The notes beneath the pieces are model-generated. The model made no database searches. It saw only the letters and a list, made by a program, of their open reading frames with translations, and had not been told where the DNA came from. Positions 60,201 through 64,000 of a DNA stretch of 64,000 nt are shown in pieces (position 1 is the stretch's first letter; every line of letters begins with the position of its first letter). The position numbers and the translations under genes were made by a program. The DNA comes from Mercenaria mercenaria (lineage: Eukaryota > Mollusca > Bivalvia > Venerida > Veneridae). The DNA lies in the NCBI RefSeq assembly GCF_021730395.1, contig NC_069362.1, positions 68,899,501 to 68,963,500 on the forward strand, given 5' to 3'.

Positions 60201-63200
60201 TTGAGGTCACTTGCCTATCACCGGTGTGGGAACGAAATCTCGATTGTGGTGTATAATTTTATGTGACGAAACCATCCAACGGGCTTACGAAAGATGGGTG
60301 GCTCAACTTAGGTGCCTTCATATTCCTTGAACAATGCTCGAAGACATACTTTACAAATTAGCTAGCGGATGGATTCCTATGTTTGACTTCCTGTAAAAGG
60401 TACACTTTGCACGATGATAATGTGCACAAAAATAAACTTCAAAATAAACTGGAAAACGAGGCAGCTGCGAATGCTTATCATTTATAATTGATATGGATGA
60501 ACAGAACTATCTTTCCTACAATATCAGGTCGGTAAATAAAATATCAATAATTCATGCTAAGGTCTTTCTGTGTAGGAAAGACTTCCACGAGCTATATGTG
60601 ATACCGCTAGGGCGTAGCTCTCGATGTGTATGGAACCCGTTGGCAGATCTTTCATCCACAGAAATGCCGATGTACGAGGTCGAAATCCAGCTAATACACC
60701 TCCAACTACTATCAGTCCGAGCCAGAAGTATAGGATGTCAATATTAATTATCTACTTTTTTGATATCGTAATGCTATGCATTTTGTTTCTGAATTTACTT
60801 CTAGATATTATAATTATTGTAGTTATGCTAATGCAGTTCCAGTTTTCTGATAATGCGACAGTATGCCAGCGCCCACACGACTGTTTTTCAGTCATATAAA
60901 CGACAGTGTCTTCTTATATGTTATATGGCCAAATTGTCAAATACCATGGAGGTATCAAGTGCATGTCCGCCTGCCCGTTAATCTACAATTTATGTCAGAT
61001 TCAAAATTAAATACACCATCATCAGGTTTACATGTCCATGCTCACCAAAATAGGTCCGAAACCTCGTCTGGGGTGACTTTTTCAATGGAAACATGCAATA
61101 TATTCCATAGGGTATCCGTGATGGTACGAACATAATCCCGGTATTTCCTCAAATCTTAAAATGGCAATTTCCATGACTTCTTCTTTTCAGATACACAATA
61201 AGGTTCAAAGATGATTTGTAGACAACATCGGGTTAAGACTAATTAAAGATTTGTATACCCTCGAGCAGTGAAATACATGCAAATTTCTTACTGGTCACGC
61301 AAATAAGGATTGTTACATGACTAAACTCATAAAGGCAATTACACAATGCAGTTCTGTGTACAGTTCAAATAGTGTCCGTAGGAAGTATAAAACATAACCA
61401 AAAAATTGGGCTTGTTCATGAGGGTTAATGCAATGTGAAACAACGCTCGCTACTCAGGCAAAGGCTGAACAGGGGATCTGCTTTAAACAGAAACATGGAA
61501 TAAACTCCATGATCCCAAAGAACCACACATAATACCAACATTGAGCTAAAGTATGGGCGGCTGTTTTCAGCCGCTACACAACACTTTAAGACTGGTATTG
61601 TAAAGTTAAAAAACTATTTAAGAGGACCCTTAAGGTAGTTACTAATCATTTGAGTTCTATTTACATTTGATGTTTATTTAAAATATGACTGGTATTTTCA
61701 GCTAATTGCGGTGTCTCCCCACACAATGTGACGGTAGATGAACCTTGTACAGAACTTGATCTTGATGCAATCGTCACACCAAATGTAACAACAGAGGGAG
61801 CAGTCAAAATATATTCGTGTAAAAACTTACTGACGCGCACCAAAGCAAAAATAGACTACTGTCCTCTAGAATTATGTCAATCAAACGGAACTTGGAGATC
61901 AGCAAGTTTGTCTTGCGGAAGTAAGTAATTGTTTACCAATGTAATTTGATACACCTGCTGTTTTCGTTTTTTATGATGTGAAGCAGCGTCGATTTATTTC
62001 CGCGATACTAGTGGTTAATGTATTCTGGTGCAAAGTATGTAACGAAAACAAATTCTACATTTCAACTAAAGAATTCATTTCCAGTAAAAGCGCTAATATG
62101 TGTGAAAACAGGACACATATACTGGTTTCTGGTTGTGTGTTTGACTTGTCTTTCATACGTCGCTGTGGTGTTATGTTTCCGGTAGCTGCGATTTGGAAAT
62201 GTGGGTATTCCAACTAGATCACTTTCCGTCGCCTTCGACTTGAGAAACGCGACTTCTCGAACAGTCAGATAAATTGTTATTTGTCAAATCAGAAAGAAGT
62301 TCGAGTAAATATAATTTGTACTATGTCTGAATAATTTACGTAAAAAGTGACATATTTTTCATTTAACATTCAGGTAGCGAATGTTTCAACGGGACATCCG
62401 AAGATTATATCGGAAGCAGAATATGTACTGCTTCAGGTAAGATCTGTCAACGATGGGATCAGCAAAGTCCATGGTCGCATCCTTACATATATAAATCTAT
62501 GTTCCCCGACAAAAACGCAACAGAAGCCAGCAATTACTGCCGGGATCCTAACGGAGCCAGAGGAGCACCCTGGTGCTATACATCAGATCCCAGTACAGAA
62601 TGGGAATTTTGTGACATCCCAGATTGCTCAGGTATTGCGAAAAAACCCATTCTATATTCTCATTCTTATTTTCATCTAACATGTTTAAAGAATTCCAAAA
62701 TATATTTTTATACATTTACTTTTAATTATAAAATTACAATATTACTTTAATTTTTAGCGTCTGTTGTTGTAAATGCATTATGCGTTATCAGGTTATAATC
62801 ATGCATGTGTTTTCTTGGTATTTATGTCACACCTACAGAAAGTCAGGTCAGATGGCGACTTTCCCGATTTTAACTGTGGAGGAAGTCACCCAGGTGCCCC
62901 TTTTGGCATTATTGCAAGAGGTCTTCCATAAGCCAGCTAGATGGCTTAGTGCTATCAGCGCGGCTGCGTTTTATTTAATGTAACTTTTCCTGTTCGAATA
63001 TTTTTATAATTACAATAATATTGTTTGTGACCCCTGTACATCCAATTAATATTCATTTATTACATCCCTCGGGAATATTGCATTCAAGATTCATCGTGCC
63101 CGTCCTTCGTGGCTTTTAGCACTCTTTACTTCCGTTTGGATTTTTAGGGGAAACTGCATTCCTGCTCATACGAAAACATTCTAATCCCGATGCGAGTGAT

Positions 63201-63699
63201 TCAAAATCAGCGATCTTATCCACTCGGCCAGTAAGGCTTCTTTATGATTGTTCATAATTATATTGAGCGAATGGTATAGACTTGAACATACATGAACTAT
63301 ACTTTGTATCCGATTGCAAATTGCCAACAGTTCCCATTTTATTCATTTTAGTCTCTGCCGTGTCACGAAAGTGATACATGAATATATTTCGGCCAGAAAT
63401 TACTGATAACGTGAAATTGTCGCCATGATATTCATTGACGTTGCGCAAATATGAATGACAAACTGAATGCTATACCTGTTGTATAATATCGACGCCTATT
63501 AGTAAAAATCGCAGTTATTTCACTCTTACTAAACTATATTACTCAAAATGTGATATCAGAATCCGATTTGGAATCGGCATCCGACTGTCAAAATATTTCA
63601 AACTACCGACATATTTAGTGTTTTTTTTTTTTTACTTTGAAGTGTGTCTATACCTTTACATTTTAGCTGTCACGGTGTCCCAAGGGTTATGCCCAGGAG
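45212..63699 (+). CDS. Secreted multi-kringle / CCP-like repeat protein (5' part; continues past the window)
   Basis: Eighteen coding exons: 45212-45284 (signal peptide MDLFCLLTVLAKLVLIHV), 45977-46195 (CCP-A), 48936-49193 (kringle), 49658-49690 (linker), 50369-50578 (CCP-B), 51023-51166 and 52636-52749 (kringle in two exons), 53295-53330 (linker), then the same seven at 54323-54541, 54860-55117, 56014-56046, 58080-58289, 58760-58903, 59511-59624, 60088-60123, then 61702-61920, 62374-62631, 63667-63699. Every junction is phase 1, giving more than 870 residues without a stop. Kringle marks: ECFNGTSEDYNG, CQRWDTQTPWSHP, NYCRDPNGTRGAPWCYT, EFCDIPDC. The CCP-like modules have six cysteines, ending YCPVELCQ..GTW...SLSC. 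Kringles bind proteins, lysines or membranes; no protease domain is visible, so adhesion, immune or matrix roles are guesses. Exon 3 has a weak donor (GTTTTA) and both GGAG-type linkers use GTTCGT. Three separate genes instead of one is possible but less likely, because only one signal exon is seen. Confidence 0.9.
45831..45955. mobile_element. Fold-back MITE ending 21 bases before a kringle-gene exon
   Basis: AGGTTATTATCTTTGCATCG at the left and CGATACAAAGCTAATAACCT at the right form arms of about 58 bases; the inner parts are AATATGCACTCGTTCTTC and GAAGAACTCGTGCATATT. The right end is 21 bases from the start of the first CCP-A exon at 45977. Confidence 0.85.
46201..48935 (+). other. Kringle-gene intron 2 (longest of unit 1)
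   Basis: 2.7 kb, mostly unrecognised. Holds a G-rich stretch at about 47070-47105, a decayed tandem repeat and a GA microsatellite (listed separately). The frames at 47163-47348, 47446-47670 and 48454-48798 show no domain. Confidence 0.55.
47790..48063. repeat. Decayed 25-base tandem repeat followed by (GA)n
   Basis: From 47790 to about 47957, diverged units around GACTGAATCAAAGAGATCAAA; then at 48010-48063 an interrupted GA run. Intronic. Confidence 0.75.
49804..49836. repeat. GT/GC microsatellite
   Basis: Alternating purine-pyrimidine run (GTGTGTGCGTGCGCGCGTGC), able to adopt Z-DNA. In the intron after the first linker exon. Confidence 0.85.
51529..51834 (+). repeat. 51-base minisatellite, six copies, each with a GTAAGTAT
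   Basis: Six head-to-tail units of exactly 51 bases (306 in total), almost identical, with GGATTAGCTAGTAAGTATAT and CGGCCCTGCAGAGGAGATGG. It lies in the intron inside the first two-exon kringle. Near identity means recent amplification. GTAAGTAT matches the consensus 5' splice site. Confidence 0.92.
52764..52850 (-). repeat. Short interspersed repeat beside a kringle-gene splice donor
   Basis: Reverse complement of 26030-26122 (GGAAACTCCATAGGTCGCTC; GTTGCAGGCTCGGTTTGATT). It begins about 14 bases after the end of exon 52636-52749. Confidence 0.65.
53340..53890. repeat. Tandem repeat with a 191-base near-perfect palindrome
   Basis: Units of about 30 and 67 bases built on AAGTATGAACGCTAGTATTG and CCTTCTCCTAGTAAGTATGA. 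From 53383 to 53573 two 95-base arms are inverted around a single base at 53478, with about one mismatch. The unit resembles the start of the adjoining intron (GTAAGTACAAACGTTATCAT at 53331) and that of the paralogous intron at 60124 (GTAAGTATGCTCGCTAGTAT). Confidence 0.9.
56118..56890 (+). mobile_element. AGGTCA-type TIR element in kringle-gene intron
   Basis: AATATACGCCCGAAGG at 56142 and CCTTCGGGCGTATA at about 56871-56885 form inverted repeats. A left arm (AAAGTGGTCCCGGTTTTTCC) like that of 14705-16004 is followed by a second internal head (AACAAGAGCACTGCAATGCA at 56475) and two roughly 175-base units with TGACCTTGACCTTGAAG. Non-autonomous. Confidence 0.8.
57275..57693. mobile_element. 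MITE with about 32-base terminal inverted repeats
   Basis: GGGGCCGTATTCATAAAGCA at 57275 and TGCTTTATGAATACGGCCCC at 57693. The repeats extend inward through TCTTAAGTATAAG. The interior is rich in ACTTAAGT words. No coding capacity; superfamily not determined. Confidence 0.85.
60182..60326 (+). mobile_element. tRNA-derived SINE fragment, second family
   Basis: TTAGCCGATTTGTTGAGGTC (A-box region), GGGAACGAAATCTCG (B-box region), then CATCCAACGGGCTTACGAAA and CTTAGGTGCC. The 3' part is missing. A reverse fragment of the same family is at 62842-62948. Confidence 0.6.
60559..61130 (-). pseudogene. Possible two-exon fragment of an unrecognised gene, antisense in a kringle-gene intron
   Basis: On the minus strand, about 61130-61035 reads LRKYRDYVRTITDTLWNILH followed by VSIEKVTPDEVSDLF, preceded by a possible acceptor (TTTTAAG) and followed by a consensus-like donor (GTGAGC). 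Lower down, about 60745-60559 reads a hydrophobic stretch ILYFWLGLIVVGGVLAGF, then LWMKDLPTGSIHIESYALAV and HIARGSLSYTERP with a stop. Composition looks protein-like but I recognise no family. It could be a retained fragment of a membrane protein gene, part of a mobile element, or chance. Confidence 0.3.
61702..63699 (+). repeat. Kringle-gene exon cassette, unit 3 (partial, first three modules)
   Basis: CCP-A (61702-61920), one-exon kringle (62374-62631) and linker AVTVSQGLCPG (63667-63699) with the same lengths as in units 1 and 2. The CCP-B exon expected next lies past the right edge. Confidence 0.9.
62842..62948 (-). mobile_element. tRNA-derived SINE fragment, second family, reverse
   Basis: On the minus strand AAGCCATCTAGCTGGCTTAT, GGGGCACCTGGGTGACTTCC and AAAGTCGCCATCTGACC follow the order expected for the 3' part of the family seen at 60182-60326. 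Confidence 0.55.
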
Positions 63700-64000
63700 G
63701 TTCGTACAATTTCATATATTTTGCTATGCACGAAAACTGGTCATTCTGCTTTTCTTATGATTTGCTGTAATGATAACAGCCATCTGTATTTTTGTTCCTT
63801 CTAAAAAAACAATTGATGTCGTAAAATACATGACAATAATGACATGGTCTTTTTTAAGTGAAATGAAGGAATGGCAGTGGTAAAATATTGTTCTAAACAT
63901 TAAAAGTGATTTTTGGGAACTCTAAGTTAGGTACATAACAAAGACAATCATGTAACAATTGAATCAGTTTACAATTACAAATATAAACATCATATTTGCA
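63700..64000 (+). other. Start of the next kringle-gene intron
   Basis: Begins with donor GTTCGTACAA, the same as after the first linker (49691). No other feature seen before the window ends. Confidence 0.6.

Overview
This is eukaryotic, intron-rich, AT-rich DNA. The gene content and repeats point to a marine bivalve mollusc, probably a clam. This rests on family knowledge rather than a search. The repeats are of kinds common in bivalves: tRNA-derived SINEs with a shared 3' tail, fold-back MITEs, and AGGTCA-rich tandem-repeat elements. Tandem ependymin-related genes also fit. I see no bacterial operons, no CRISPR array and no recognisable viral fossil.

Layout. 1-560: truncated AGGTCA-type repeat. 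947-1662 (+): last two coding exons of a RAD51/DMC1 recombinase. 2489-16346 (-): complete 20-exon long-chain acyl-CoA synthetase of the ACSL1/5/6 class, converging on the recombinase gene, with introns full of SINEs, MITEs and minisatellites. 16798-19123: TA-flanked inverted-repeat element made largely of a CATCG minisatellite in four palindromic units. 19124-29300: gene-poor DNA with a fold-back MITE, an AGGTCA element and two side-by-side copies of a TA-flanked DNA element. 29309-32458 (-): 5'-truncated LINE. 32865-35219 and 40656-43570 (-): two tandemly duplicated ependymin-related genes with identical exon lengths. 45212 to the right edge (+): start of a secreted protein gene built from repeated CCP-like and kringle exons; the window cuts it off inside the third repeat unit.

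How the genes relate. The recombinase and ACSL genes are tail to tail and functionally unrelated. The ependymin pair and the kringle gene are head to head across about 1.6 kb, and all three encode predicted secreted cysteine-rich proteins. The kringle gene follows a strict rule: every module exon boundary is phase 1, and a six-module, seven-exon cassette of 1,014 coding nucleotides (338 residues) is repeated.

The most unusual signals are the CATCG palindromic composite, the phase-1 kringle/CCP cassette array (an extra cysteine in every kringle, and an intron present in one kringle class but precisely absent in the other), and several intronic minisatellites that carry copies of a 5' splice site.
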